Origin: Sambucus nigra
Lineage: Eukaryota > Streptophyta > Magnoliopsida > Dipsacales > Adoxaceae
DNA length: 64,000 nt
Assembly (NCBI GenBank): GCA_949130495.1
Contig: OX422208.1
Span: forward strand, 690,323,702 to 690,387,701
Reading direction: 5' to 3'
A program made the position numbers and the translations under genes. The notes beneath the pieces are model-generated. The model had not been told where the DNA came from. It saw nothing but the letters and a program-made list of their open reading frames with translations, and did no database searches. Numbering within the stretch: position 1 is the first letter of the stretch; the number at the start of each line of letters is the position of its first letter. Shown one piece after another: positions 34,858 through 46,942 of the stretch.

Positions 34858-35550
34858 ACCCTCTTGCCTTTTTTTTTAAACTGGAAGAAACAACAACAGG
34901 AAATGTATCATTATCTCCCAGAAAAGCATATTTGACATGCGAGGGTAGTTCTTCAACTCAAGACTAGGAAATCTATTTTCAGAGGGAATCATGGTTATCT
35001 CCCTCGGAGGTAATTCTTCAAACCTAGAAATCTAGTCAACATATCTTAATTCCTCAAAACTCACATCTTCTAGTAACAAAGTTTCCAACTTTTCCACCTC
35101 ACGCTCAAATGCAGTATAACGACTCTTTTTCTCACCACTTTCCACTAAACACACTTCCAATGCATCTCCTCCTATGATTTTTTCGATGTGTTCATCCACC
35201 ACTTCTTCAATAAGATAAACCTCAAGAATTTCATCCTCATCACCCAGTTGGTTAGCGACATTGAAAATATTGGTCTCGAGAGTCATGTTTCCAAAAGTGA
35301 GTTGCATCTGGCCATTCCGTGTATTGATCAAAGCATTAGCAGTAGCTAAAAACGGACGGCCTAATATTATTGGAACATGATTTCTCGCATGGGGAGAAGG
35401 CTCAGTGTCCCAAATGACGAAATCAATAGGGAAGTAGAAAGTGTCCACTTGAACTATCACATCCTCTACAACCCCACGAGGCACTTTCACTGTTCGATCC
35501 GCTAAGTGTAGAATGATTTGGGTAGGTTTTAAATCACCTAAATTAAGCTA
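34858..35550 (-). pseudogene. pol: Protease C-terminal part and linker of B
   Basis: 35032-35490 reads PRGVVEDVIVQV and PIILGRPFLATANALIN, the flap and C-terminal signature of Athila proteases, then an acidic linker. Between about 34953 and 34870 the correct sequence (SHVKYAFLGDNDTFPVVV) lies in a different frame, so two indels flank this piece. Confidence 0.8.
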
Positions 35551-37662
35551 CTTATAGATGGAGTATGGAAGGATGTTCACACTCGCACCTAAGTCAAGCA
35601 ATGCTTTTTCCACTCTTTTTTCTCCTATGACACATGAAATTGTGGGTGCACCAGGATCCTTGAATTTTGGTGGTAGATCATTGAGAAGGACCGAGCTCAC
35701 ATTTTGTGCCAAGAAAACATTCTTCTTCACCTTGAGCCTTCGTTCGACAATCAAAAGATCTTTGATGACCTTCGCATATGCTGGAATTTGTTGAATAGCA
35801 TCAAGGAACGACGAGTTAAATTTTACTTGCTTTAAGACATCCAACACTTCTGTACGCGACGCCCCTTTTTTGGGTGGAGCTAAGCATTGAGGAAATGGAG
35901 CAGCAGTTGGTGGTTTGACTTCAATTTCAGATTTAACTCCCTCATCTTTGTCTTTCGTATCCGATGGAGTCTCAGCAGACTCGGAAGTTTTAGATTCCTT
36001 GGGAATTTCAGGTTCAACTCCCTCATCTTTCTCCTTTGGAAGTTTTGGTGCTAGATTAATTTCGCGGCCACTGCGAAGAGTAGTAATAGCTAGACATTGT
36101 TCTGGCAAATCCGATGATGTGGAGCTAACCGTGGGTTGTCCTTGAAGAGGAGGTCTTTGGCCTTGGGCTGGGAATTTACCCTTCTCTTGAGTATTCACTG
36201 CAGATTGCAACCTAGAGATGCTAATATGAATTTCAGTGAACATTCGATCATATTTAGCATTGCTCTCTTTTTGAGATTGGATGAATTGATTCAGGTTATC
36301 TTCAAGAGATCTCCTAGGTGGAGCGACATACGGACCAGGAGGTGGTACCTGCATAGGATTTGGCATCGGAGGGTCCACTTGCTGAAATTGAGGAGGTGGT
36401 GGTAGAGTCATATATGGGTTAGGAGCCATCCCCCCCTGGGGTTGTCCATAATTGAACCCAGGATTATTCCTCCATGATTGATTGTATGAATTCCCTTGCT
36501 GTGCGTTATAATTTTCGTGAAACCCCCCTATTGCCTCAACTTGTTCAGTGTACATTGCCTTGTATGCAGGGATGGTAGGACATCCTTTGGTAGAATGACC
36601 TGCAGCATAAATGGCACACACTTTCTCCTTCCCGGCTTGCACGGGTCCAGCTACTTCTCTCAATCGCACTTCAAGCATGTCTCTGAAATTCTTCTCCAAT
36701 TGGTCAAACTTTTGATCCAACAACGTGTCCTTGTCCAAGTGATAGATATCGGACGCAGCAGGCACATTGGACACTTGTCGATTTCGATTTTGACTATTGG
36801 GATAAGAAATATCCCATGCTTGGGTAGTCTCTGCTACATATTTCAGATGAGCCTCAGCATCGCTTGAGTCTAATTCCCAAAAAGGTCTTTTGCACATGGT
36901 TAGAACAAGTTGTTTGGATGCTAAAGTAAGGCCTTGATGGAAAAATGAAATCAGATGATGTTTTTCAAATCCATGATGTGGGCAAGCACTAACTAACTCC
37001 TGAAATCTCTCCCAACACTTGTCAAAAGCCTCATTGTCATTTTGTCGAAAAGCTTGTATTTGTGCCTTGACAGAATTGGTTTTGTGTTGTGAAAAGAATT
37101 TGGAGAGAAACTTGGTTTGCATATCTCTCCAGGATAATACGGAATTCGGGGGTAGCGATCATAGCCAGGTCTTAGTTTTATCCTTTAAGGAAAAAGGGAA
37201 AAGCTTTAATCGGATAACATCTTGTGGGCAAGCTTGGTCACCAAACATCTCGCATGCTTCCTCGAACTCTCTAATATGGAGATATGGTTTTTTCGAATCC
37301 ATCCCGTGAAATGTGGGAAGAATTTGTATCATACCATTTTGAAAGTGGAACTGACCAACATTATACGGGACTAAAATGCAACCAGGGGTAATAGTTCTCT
37401 CAGGAAATAACAAATCTTTCATGGGAAGGTATGGTATCTCATCCTCTCCAGCACCAACACCAACACTACCGTGCACCGACATATTGCTACCGAAAGATTC
37501 AGAATTCGCACTTAGTGTTTGACTCGATGAGTGACTTGTGATTGAATTGTTAGGCCAAGGAGGAGGAACCCAAAAATGAGGAGAGTCAGTGGTATGAGAA
37601 TTTTCAAAATTTTCTTCGGTAATAGGATTTTCGTGAACTTGGGTAGAAGATGAATTCTGCAT
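35551..37662 (-). pseudogene. gag: Gag and protease N-terminus of B
   Basis: The N-terminus MQNSSSTQVHENP is followed near residue 150 by the retrotransposon Gag core LKLFPFSLKDKTKTWL. A TGA at 37159-37161 then interrupts it, and it resumes with KFLSKFFSQHKTN. The zinc knuckle near 36583-36621 reads CAIYAAGHSTKGC, where the second cysteine of CX2CX3HX4C is tyrosine. A proline-rich stretch (PPPPQFQQVDPPMPNP) follows. The protease active site DLGASVNILP lies just before the stop at 35548-35550. Confidence 0.85.
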
Positions 37663-37760
37663 ATAAGCGCATAAGAGATGAGATGTAAAAAGAATAAATT
37701 TTTTTTTTTTTTTGAAATCACTTGTAGATAAAAATCACTTTCCTAAATTCTACCAATTGA
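37663..37760 (-). other. Leader of B
   Basis: This is a short non-coding stretch between primer site and gag start, with a T run on the plus strand at 37699-37713. Confidence 0.6.
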
Positions 37761-37781
37761 TGATCCCCGGCAACGGCGCCA
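37761..37781 (-). promoter_or_regulatory. Primer binding site of B
   Basis: The minus strand reads TGGCGCCGTTGCCGGGG followed by ATCA, five bases from the LTR end. This site is typical of Athila elements, usually assigned to tRNA-Asp. Confidence 0.85.
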
Positions 37782-37786
37782 AAACT

Positions 37787-39365
37787 TGACGCGACTAAGA
37801 ATTTATCTCAAAAGTGCATTTTCTCTAGGCTCAAGTGCAAGCCTGTCGCGTTAGTAATAATCTGACAAGTCGGGATCGTATCCACAGGGATTAACAATTG
37901 GCACTTGTGTAGGAGAAGTTATTAAATCTTGAAATGATTCCTCAAAAGAAATGTGAAAAGATGATTAATGATTGGGAAATTTCTAGTGAAATAAAAAAAA
38001 ATTAAGAAAAATAAACTAAAAATTGTGGAGAAATTAGATTGACAAATGAGAGAAAATAGGGTAGGGTAAAATCCCTCAAACCTTAACGAATTACCGTATA
38101 GAATACTAGAATTGAAAATTAAAATTCTTGACTAAATCCAGCCTTTATAAATCCTAAGCATTACATATATGAAGGATCTAGACCTCATCATATGAAATCA
38201 AAGGTAAATATAAAGCGGTGAATGGACAATTACACTTGCAACGCGTTCTTAAACATCTCAAGTACCTAGGGCAAGAGAGATTAAAAGATTGACTAGGTTC
38301 GTATAATTTTCGTTCACGATTCGGTCAAAATTTAATTTACCCTTTATTTTCTATATAAGTAATTTGCCTCGGAGTGAGTTCATGTACCCCAGCCCTTAAG
38401 AATTTAGCTAGACATGATTTGATTAAAGAACAACTTCATACACAGAATTATAGATCTAACAACTATTGAAAATAATTTGCAAAGCAATTGAAATTTAACT
38501 AACATAGATACCAACTAAGAGAATGGAATTGTTATACTTGATTTCAGCAACAGGAAAAGAATTTGAATCCAAAAATTGTAGTCTCTCTCTCAACCTTACA
38601 AACTAGGGTTTATCAAGAAAATGAAAATTTCCTAACTTCTGAATTCCTCTCTATAAAAAAATCTCTCCCTAGAATGAGGTAGGGCATGGGCTTTTATAGC
38701 ACCAAGTAGCACGAATTTGACAGCCAGAGTTGCTTGTTGCCCAAGATTTAACCAGCTACGCACATCAAAATCTTCACAACAAATGCCAGGATTTCGCATG
38801 ACCAGACCGGTCCGGATATCCCTCGGATCGGTCCGTTTTTTAGCACTGGATCGATTCTTTTTTTATTATACCGGATCGGTTCGGTATCCACCGGATCGGT
38901 TCTGCTGTCATCGGTTTGTCATCCATCCGGGGTCTACTGGACTTGGGTCATTTCGGATCGGTCCGGTCCCCAACGGATCGGTCCGATTTTCTTCCATGTT
39001 GACTTTTCTCTTTCATCTTTGACTGGCCATAACTTTTGATCTCGAGATCCGATTCGAGTGTCGTTTCTTCCGATGCTCTTGTGAAATCAAGCACTTCAAC
39101 TTCTCTTTAGGTGTCGAATTCGAATTCTGGATAAAAATTTATGCTTTTGCCCTTTGACTTTTCTTCCTTTCCTTTCTTCCGGTTTCTTTCTCTCTTTTCT
39201 TGCACTAAATTCTTGTAAAATCCATCAGAAATACACGAAAGTCGGGGAAATTATTAGAAACAATCAATGGCAATGATATGGAATAAAAATGATTCAATTA
39301 CCTTGTTCGAGATATCAAAATCACTAACTTAAGGGGCTAAATTCAGAAGAATTTATGCTTGGTCA
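37787..39365 (-). repeat. 5' LTR of B
   Basis: It matches 27058-28637 end to end. The CCGGAT box cluster is at about 38800-38990 and the TATA box GCTATAAAAG at 38691-38700 on the minus strand. It should be the promoter for genomic RNA of B. Confidence 0.9.
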
Positions 39366-39863
39366 GTATCTCAGGATCGGCAGAAGAGCTATGCTGATGC
39401 GAAGAGGTCCTTCAGAGAATACAAAGTGGGGGACCAGGTTTTACTCAGAGTATCTCCTATGAAGGGGATTATGCATTTTGGGAAGAAGGGGAAACTGGCA
39501 CCGAGATATGTGGGGCCATTTCCTATCATCGAGCGGATTGGGCCAGTTGCTTATAGACTTGGGTTACCGAAGCACTTGCATAGGATTCATGATGTGTTCC
39601 ATATTTTCTCGCTAAGGAAATATCTTAGGGATGATTTGGCCCACACTCACATTGCTTTGGAGGACATCGATCTCCAGCCCGATAGTTCCTACGAAGAGGG
39701 GCCGGTTGCTATTTTGGATTGAAGCGAGCGGAAACTGCGATCAAAGATAGTACCGTTGGTACGTGTTCAGTGGCGGCATCATAATGCCGAGGAGTCCACA
39801 TGGGAGCGCGAGGATGAAATGCACGAATGTTATCCAGATTTATTTTTACCAGGTACTTTTTAG
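39366..39863 (+). pseudogene. pol: Pol of element A, 3' part (integrase C-terminus and chromodomain)
   Basis: It continues the frame cut at 27057: QDRQKSYADAKRSFREY, then GDQVLLRVSPMKG and KLAPRYVGPF. One TGA at 39720-39722 interrupts it. The chromodomain follows in the same frame: KIVPLVRVQWRHHN and ESTWEREDEMHECYPDLF, ending at TAG 39861-39863. This is the canonical chromodomain of Tekay-type chromoviruses. Confidence 0.9.
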
Positions 39864-39905
39864 TTCCAAATTTCGAGACGAAATTCTGTTATTAGGGGGG
39901 AAGTA
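39864..39905 (+). promoter_or_regulatory. Polypurine tract region of A
   Basis: TTAGGGGGGAAGTA lies directly before the LTR start TGTAATACCCCG and would prime plus-strand synthesis. Confidence 0.75.
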
Positions 39906-42784
39906 TGTAATACCCCGTATTTTTATCGATATTAATTAAAGGGATTAATTAAATTAAATGTGAATTAATTGAAAATTAATCCGGATATTGATACTAACGA
40001 GATGTGAGTTAATATTTGATTATGAAGTGTATATATGGCAATATATGAATATGGAAAATATTAAAATTATCACGAGACTGAAATACGACAATTTGAGAAT
40101 TTAGTTGGGACGCGCTTGCCAGTCGCGTCAGAAATGAAATTATTTGAATTAAAAAGTGAATTTTATTTTTTTATCAATCGGATGGTCATTTTGAGTGCTC
40201 CAACGTGTCCGAAATGGTCGAAATAGTCAGAAAACACTAGCGGGGGGTTTAGGTTGGGTCCCGGAGCATTTTTGGGCCATACCGACAACTTAAAAGGGTA
40301 TTTTGGTAATTTTGAAATTTTGGTGATTAAAGCCTACGAATTTTAGGAGTTAATTATACATTATTTAGTAACCCACTAATCCCATTATCAGCATTTGGCA
40401 AGTTAGAGGGCTACGGGAGTTATATGAAGAGTTGGAAGAGGTTCCCAAAAGAAAACCCATAACCACCATCTTCAACCTTGGGAGAAAATCTGTAGAGAAA
40501 GGGGAGAGATCAACCTTCAACATCAAATTCTGAAGAAAAATCTAAGGCAAGTGGTTAATATTTTTAGCACATTGAATATGTATTCCATGCTTAGTGTAGG
40601 AATTACCTTATATTGAACTTTTTGAAGAAAACCCATGAAATTTGTTGGAGAAACTTCGAATTTGGGTTAGGATTTGCATGTAGTATGATAATGGACTGAT
40701 TTAATACTTGAAGAGTTATATATGATGATTTAAAAACGGATTTATGATGAATAATTGGTCAAAGAAAATTTAGGAGTTCATGTTCATAGGGTTTGGGAAA
40801 TATATGGAGATTTATATAAATTTTCTTGATGATTTGTAAGATTTGACCCCTTAAATATGTTAAGGAATGATATAGGGTGATTAGAAATGGTTTACATACG
40901 TTAAAACATAATTTGGATGGTCTTAGAGTGGATTGAGAGAAGAGGAGAATTGAGAAAAACAGACTTGGGGATTTCTGGGCTGAAACTGCCATCTCGTTAG
41001 AAGACCTGCCCAGGTCGTTCGAACGAACTTCTAACGAGATGACAATATGACTTCTAACGAGTTGGTATTTCGTTCAAATCCCTTCGTTCGAATGAACTCG
41101 TTCAAACGACCTCGTTCGAACGACCTCGTTCGAACGAGACTTCTAACGAGTTGACAGAATGGCCTTTTTGGCCTGATTTGATTTCTAGTATCCCGTAGGC
41201 TTATCTAAATGGTGAGATAACCTTCCCTTATTAACTAGTGGGTATAGTTGGGAGATTGGGGTACATTGAGTAGTAAAACTTAGAATAGTGTCTTAAACCG
41301 GAGGTCATTTGTGAATTGGGAAGCAAGTAACTAATCACGAAGTAAGAGTAATTGATAATTTAAATACATATAAACTGGGGACTTGTGATTTGTATAACAC
41401 TAAGTGTTGGTAGAAGAACGAGAAGTATACCAATAATGAAATATTGTAATATCTAAGACGTTTGAATGCTTAGTATATGTAGTTATCTGTGTATGGCATA
41501 CCTACCGTACTTGCTATCATGGGAGGTTGGCTTTCGTTTAGGGCCATCTAATCTTTGTGTGCCTACGGGGGAGATTTAGATTGGTACCTCGAGGACATAG
41601 CTCAGAGAAGGGATTATTGAGAAGTTAATAAGTCTGCTGATCATGGGAGCGTAGGTATGTGCATGATCCATGTGATGTGAACTATGTTCGCCTCCATTGT
41701 TTGTCATTGTTGTTAATGAAACGTTTCCTGAGCGATTCGGAATACGTGGTCCTCATGTACGTGACGTACCGGGATTTGATAGCAGAGTATGTGTGCACCG
41801 CAACTTAGTCTCGGGATGTCAGTATTGTATATTTATGGTGAGAATAATATACTATGAATTGAAATGAAATGTCGTGAATAATTGTGAGTATAAATAATAG
41901 CAACGGTTTGTAAAGTGAAAATGGAAGATTTCTAATAAGTTCTAGAGCTAAAGTGGGAAATTGTGTAAAATGGTATAACGCTCTGTTAAATATAAGATAT
42001 TGGGAATTGAATTGGATATCGTATAGAAATGTTAGATTTAGTATTGGACTAAACAAATAGGGGAATAACTAGAATGGGTACGGGTACGATATGAGTGCAC
42101 AACTAGTTGAGAGGTGGGGAACTCATGTGAGTGCACACACTATCATGTACTTTATATTAACTGTTTAATGATATTAAACACTTGCATATTTTTTTTAAAT
42201 TATTTTCACATTCGGGCTCTGACCCGTTTGTTTTCAAATCTATTTTTGCAAAAACCTTTTTAGGTGCCCCGCTAAAAGGACACCATGCATAGGAGTTCTA
42301 TTCAGGTGACGGGGTGTAGCTGCTGTGGAAGTTACCGGACCTTGACAATAGACGCCTCCATCTTCGATCTTGACTCCATTATCAGTTTTTATCATTTGCT
42401 GGGCATGTCTCCCATTCCTTTTAGAGACTTCTTAATTATTCAGTTATTTCAGACTTTGGGTTATAATTAATTTTAGTGATGCAGACTTTGTAATTATTTA
42501 TTTCGGAATTCGGTTGGTTGTGAGGAATTTCCTCCAGACTCTTTATTGTTGGATGGTTATTCTATTATGACTATATTGTGTTGGCTCTATTAACTTTTCA
42601 TAATTCATTTATTGCATGTTAATTGGATTTAATTAAAATTGACAACTCACTTTTTAAATACTAGGTGGTTAGTAAATATTAAAATGTTTTCGACAAGTGA
42701 TGCTATGAATTGAACCAACTTGGCATTTTGTATTAATTTAATAAAGGAGTAGCTACCCGGTATTTAATTAGTCGGGGTATCACA
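39906..42784 (+). repeat. Middle LTR, shared by A and C
   Basis: This 2879-bp LTR serves as 3' LTR of A and 5' LTR of C. It starts TGTAATACCCCGTATTTT and ends GGGGTATCACA. The TTCGAACGA box cluster is at about 41013-41150. Confidence 0.9.
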
Positions 42785-42786
42785 GG

Positions 42787-42798
42787 TGGTATCAGAGC
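42787..42798 (+). promoter_or_regulatory. Primer binding site of C (initiator Met tRNA)
   Basis: TGGTATCAGAGC lies two bases after the LTR, as in A. Confidence 0.9.
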
Positions 42799-42967
42799 AT
42801 CAGGTTCTAGTGTCCTTAGGATCTGTACGGCTTGTTATGTTTTCGCTGAGCTTCCTTTGATATTGAACCCTATATTTTAGGATTGTTGTATTATTTTGTG
42901 CATGCTTCGCTCTTCAGCTATTTTGAGATAATAACTGCGAACTTATAAGACCTTACTCTCATTTCAT

Positions 42968-44100
42968 ATGCCTCCACGACGTGCGCAGCGAGTTCCTAGG
43001 GATGCACAGCCAGGGCCACAGCCTCCACCAGTTCAGGGAACTAAGAATGCCGCTGAGGTTGAAGCTATTATAGCCCAAGCGATAAATGCCGCCCTTGTCG
43101 TTGTACAGCAGGAACCACCCCAGGCGCCGATAGTCGCGCCAGTTCAGGGTCATGCATTCCCGTCTGCTTGGGAACGCGTTCGTGATGCTTTTCAGAAAGC
43201 ACACCCTCCAGAGTTTACAGGTAGCTCTGATGTTGTGGTATCCAGTTAGTGGAGGAAGGATATTCAGAGGCACTTAAGGATGTACGAGTGCAAAAATGTT
43301 CAAAAGCAAATACTGGCTACTATCAAGCTAGTAGGATCTGCATTACAGTGGTGGGAGTCCATTACCACCGTAGAGGAGAGGGACACCCTCACTATACAGG
43401 AGTTCCAGGTGCAGTTTGACCGTAAATATTTTCCGTCAGCTGTTCACACTGAAATGAGGAGGAAATTGATGAACCTCAAGCAGGAGGGGAGGACCGTAGC
43501 CGAGTATGAGGCTGAGTTTACCAATCACTTGAACATTTTTCTGGATGAGATACCGACTGAGGAGAAGAAGATTCAGAAGTTCACGGATGGATTGACTTGG
43601 AGGATACGTCAACACTTGTTGGGGAATCTCTCGTTGGCCACTTATTCTGATGTGGTTAACGCTGCATTACTTCACTGCCAGGATCATCGCTTCCACATGT
43701 CTGAGAGCAAGAAATCAGGAGAGTCCAGCCATCAGGGCAGGACCGGGGGAAATGGTGCCAGCGGGGCACAATCTGCTCAGGGACAGCACAGGCAGGGCGA
43801 CCAGGGTTCCCAACGGGGGGATTCTAAGAGATTCAGATCAGGGGGTTTCAGAAGTGGACAGGGAGGTTTCAGAAAGGGCCAGCAGGGTCAGAATGGTCAC
43901 CAGCAGCAGTTTCAGCAGGGCCAACATGGCCAGGGGAGGAATGGTAATGGCCACCAGGGCCGAGGGCAGCAGGGACATCGTGGGGGAAACTTCCCAGGGA
44001 GGTGTTTTATTTATGGCAAAACTGGCCACAAACGCCAGGATTGTCCAGATAGGGGCAGGGCCCCACAGCAGCAGGGTGCTCGACACGAGCCCGCACTCCC
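42968..44100 (+). pseudogene. gag: Gag of element C, nearly intact
   Basis: ATG at 42968 (MPPRRAQRVPRDAQP) opens a frame broken only by TAG at 43247-43249. The capsid part contains ALQWWESITT, FDRKYFPSAVHTEMRRKL, GRTVAEYEAEF and DGLTWRIRQHL. A long glycine/glutamine/arginine linker follows. The knuckle reads CFIYGKTGHKRQDC: the second cysteine is tyrosine, so zinc binding should fail. The frame continues directly into protease, a single gag-pol frame as is usual for Tekay elements. Confidence 0.9.
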
Positions 44101-46942
44101 AGCACCACCACACATGTCAGCATTACCACCCATTCCAGCAGTCCCAATTCAGCAGGGACAGCTTCAGTATGGGAGAGTGTATCAGCTTCAGCATGTCGCA
44201 GCCCCACAGGACCCACCTGCCATTGAGGGTACGTTCTCTATTCAGGGGACTATGGGGTGTATTTTATTTGATACGGGCGCCACACATTATTTCATTGCCA
44301 TGAGATTTTCACACACCATTGGGTTGTTAGACACCGCTAAGAGCACGGTTACTTATGTAGATTCACCATTGAGTAGAGGTTCCGTTATTTCGCTTATTTG
44401 TAGAGGTGTGGGTATAGAGATCGGGAGGTTTACTTTACCCGCGGATATGTTAGTGTTAGAGATGACTGAGTATGATGCCATTGTTGGTATGGATTGGCTA
44501 GTTGCATACCGAGCCATGATTGACTATTTTGGTAGGAGTATTATCTTTGCCATTCCCGGGCAGGAGATGTTTTTGGTGGCAATGCCTCGCCCTGAGGAAG
44601 GATCGTCCACTCACTTGTACCATGTAGAGGAAGAGACCTCTAAGTAAGTGGGGATACTACTCGATGCGATTCCAGTGGTTATGGAGTTTGCCGACGTATT
44701 TCAGGATATACCTGGATTACCACCGAGTAGGGAGATAGATTTTGTGATCGATTTGACGTCGGGCACTCGGCCGATTACCCGCGCACCTTACCGTATGGCT
44801 CCAGCAGAGATGAGAGAGCTACGAGATTAGATAGAACAGTTGTTGGGTCAGGGCTTTATCCGGAGGAGTACTTCGTCGTGGGGTGCCCCTGTGTTGTTTG
44901 TAAAGAAGAGGGATGTATCGTTGAGGCTATGTGTAGATTACCGAGAGTTGAATAAAGTCACGATACGGAATAAGTATCCGTTGCCCAGAATCGATGAATT
45001 ATTTGACCAGCTGAGGGGAGCTTCCTTCTTTTCAAAGATTGATTTACGATCGGGGTACCATCAGTTGCGTATCAGGGAACAGGACGTCTCGAAGACTGCT
45101 TTCTTAATGAGATATGGTTCCTTTGAGTTTTGGGTTATGACTTTTGGCTTGACCAACGCTCCAGCCATGTTTGTGGACTTAATGAATAGGGTGTTCAGAG
45201 AATTTTTAGACCAGTTTGTCATTGTCTTCATTGATGACATTCTAGTTTACTCCCAGACAGAAGAGGAGCACGCCGAGCATTTGAGACGGGTTTTGCAGAC
45301 GCTACGCCAGAACGAGCTTTATGCAAAATATGAGAAGTGTGGGTTTTGGCTGAAGGAGGTTCAGTTTTGGGGCATATCATTTCAGACCGGGGAATATCTG
45401 TTGATCCAGGGAAGGTATCCGCGGTGAGGGAGTGGGGACAGACCACGACACCGACGAAAATCCGTAGTTTCTTAGGCCTAGCAAGATACTACATGAGGTT
45501 TATCCGGGGTTTCTCAAAGATAACGGATCCTTTGACACATCTGACTCGTAAGGGTGTGCCATTCATCTGGAGCGATGCCTGTCAGTTGGCATTTGATGAG
45601 TTGAAGGACAAGTTGACCTCAGCACCTGTGTTAGCATTGTCGAGACCGGGAGTTGAGTACCTAGTCTACACCGATGCGTCCTTACAAGGACTTGGAGGTG
45701 TATTGCAACAGGAGAGTCAGGCTATAGCTTATGCTTCCCGTAAGCTTAAGCCTCATGAAAAGAATTACCCCAACCATGACTTGGAGTTAGAGGCAGTTGT
45801 ATTTGCCCTTCGAATTTGGAGACATTACCTCATGGGGGAGAAGTTTCGGTTGTTCACGGATCACAAGTCTCTACAATACCTCTTCACGCAGAAGGAACTG
45901 AACATGCGTCAACGACGGTGGCTTGAGTTTGTAAAGGATTATCAGTTTGATATCCAATATCACCCGGGGAAGGCTAACGTGGTAGCAGACGCATTGAGCC
46001 GTAGGCCAGTAGATGAGGTGGCCGAGGTGTGGAAAGTTAAGTGGAAGGAGTTGGGACACAAAGATGCAGTAGCCTAATCGTTCATGTCTGTAATGACTAT
46101 TACACCGCAGATTGTTACGAGAGTGGTAAAGGCCCAGGCAAATGACTCGTTCTGTCAGGAGCAAATAGTTAGATCACTAGCAGAGGGAGCCGAGTCCTAT
46201 AACGTTAGCTCAGGCGGGGGATTACACTTTAATGGGAGACTGGTCATTCCGGAAGGGGAAGACTTGCGATACGAGGTGATGATAGAGTCGCACGGCTCAC
46301 GGTTCGCGGTACACCCTGGTGGGGATAAGATGTACTAAGACATGAGATGTCAGTACTGGTGGAGCGGGATGAAGAGAGATATTGCCGTGTTTGTGTCTAA
46401 ATGCGCCACTAGTCAGCTGGTAAAGGTGGATCATCAGAGACCGGTAGGACTTCTACAGCCATTAGAGGTTCCGACGTGGGTATGGGAGAGCATATCCATG
46501 GACTTTATCACGGGGTTACCTACGTCACAGAGGGGTCACGACTCCGTTTGGGTAATTATGGACCGTTTGACCAAAGTTGCTCATTTCCTACCCGTAAGGA
46601 CAGACTACACTACGGGACAGTATGCCCAGATTTTCATTTCGGAAATAGTGAGACTACATGGTGTGCCTCTAAATATCGTGTCTGATCGAGATAAGATATT
46701 CGTTTCACGATTTTGGGAGAGTTTCTCGGAGGCCATGGGCACTGAATTGCGGTTGAGTACGGCTTATCACCCACATACCGATGGGCAGACCGAGCGTACA
46801 AATCAGATGTTGGAGGATATATTGCTTATGTGCATCATAGACTTTGGGGGTTGATGGGAGCAGTACCTTCAACTGGAGGAGTTTCCTTATAATAACTCCT
46901 ATCAGTTCACCATTGGTATGGCTCCATTTGAGGCGTTGTATT
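44101..46942 (+). pseudogene. pol: Pol of element C (protease to integrase core), truncated
   Basis: The protease [12 protein letters not shown] is open to the TAA at 44645-44647. Another stop lies at 44828-44830. RT then runs 44840-45365 with [26 protein letters not shown] and the catalytic FIDDILVYS. Loss of one T near 45366 shifts the frame into RNase H ([25 protein letters not shown]). Stops lie at 46075, 46336 and 46852. In the integrase zinc domain, KCATSQLVK has serine for the second cysteine. The core keeps MDFITGLP and SDRD. The gene ends inside PFEALY at about 46942, fused to LTR sequence, so the integrase C-terminus and chromodomain are deleted. Confidence 0.9.

Larger units (their letters stand above)
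32074..37662 (-). pseudogene. pol: Gag-Pol polyprotein gene of B, broken
   Basis: One frame runs from ATG 37662 to the stop at 32074, with in-frame stops at 37159, 35548, 35032, 33673, 33484, 33466, 33100, 33052 and 32329 (first base given on the plus strand). Two frameshifts, near 34953 and in an A run near 34870, bracket the protease-RT linker. The order is Gag, protease, RT, RNase H, integrase. When intact it would make the particle proteins and the enzymes for copying and inserting the element. The continuous frame shows that B has decayed only by point changes and small indels. The separate parts are listed below. Confidence 0.9.
27058..39365 (-). mobile_element. Element B: Athila-type LTR retrotransposon, 12.3 kb
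   Basis: This is a complete structure on the minus strand: LTRs of 1580 and 1579 bp, primer site, gag-pol, an extra ORF after integrase and a polypurine tract. LTRs begin TGACCAAGCATAAATTC and end GCGTCA on the minus strand. By eye they differ at roughly 4-5% of sites in the first 235 bp. The TGGCGCCGTTGCC primer site, the protease DLGAS and the RT motif FMDD fit the Athila lineage. It lies within the integrase of A and is the most deeply nested element here. Confidence 0.9.
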
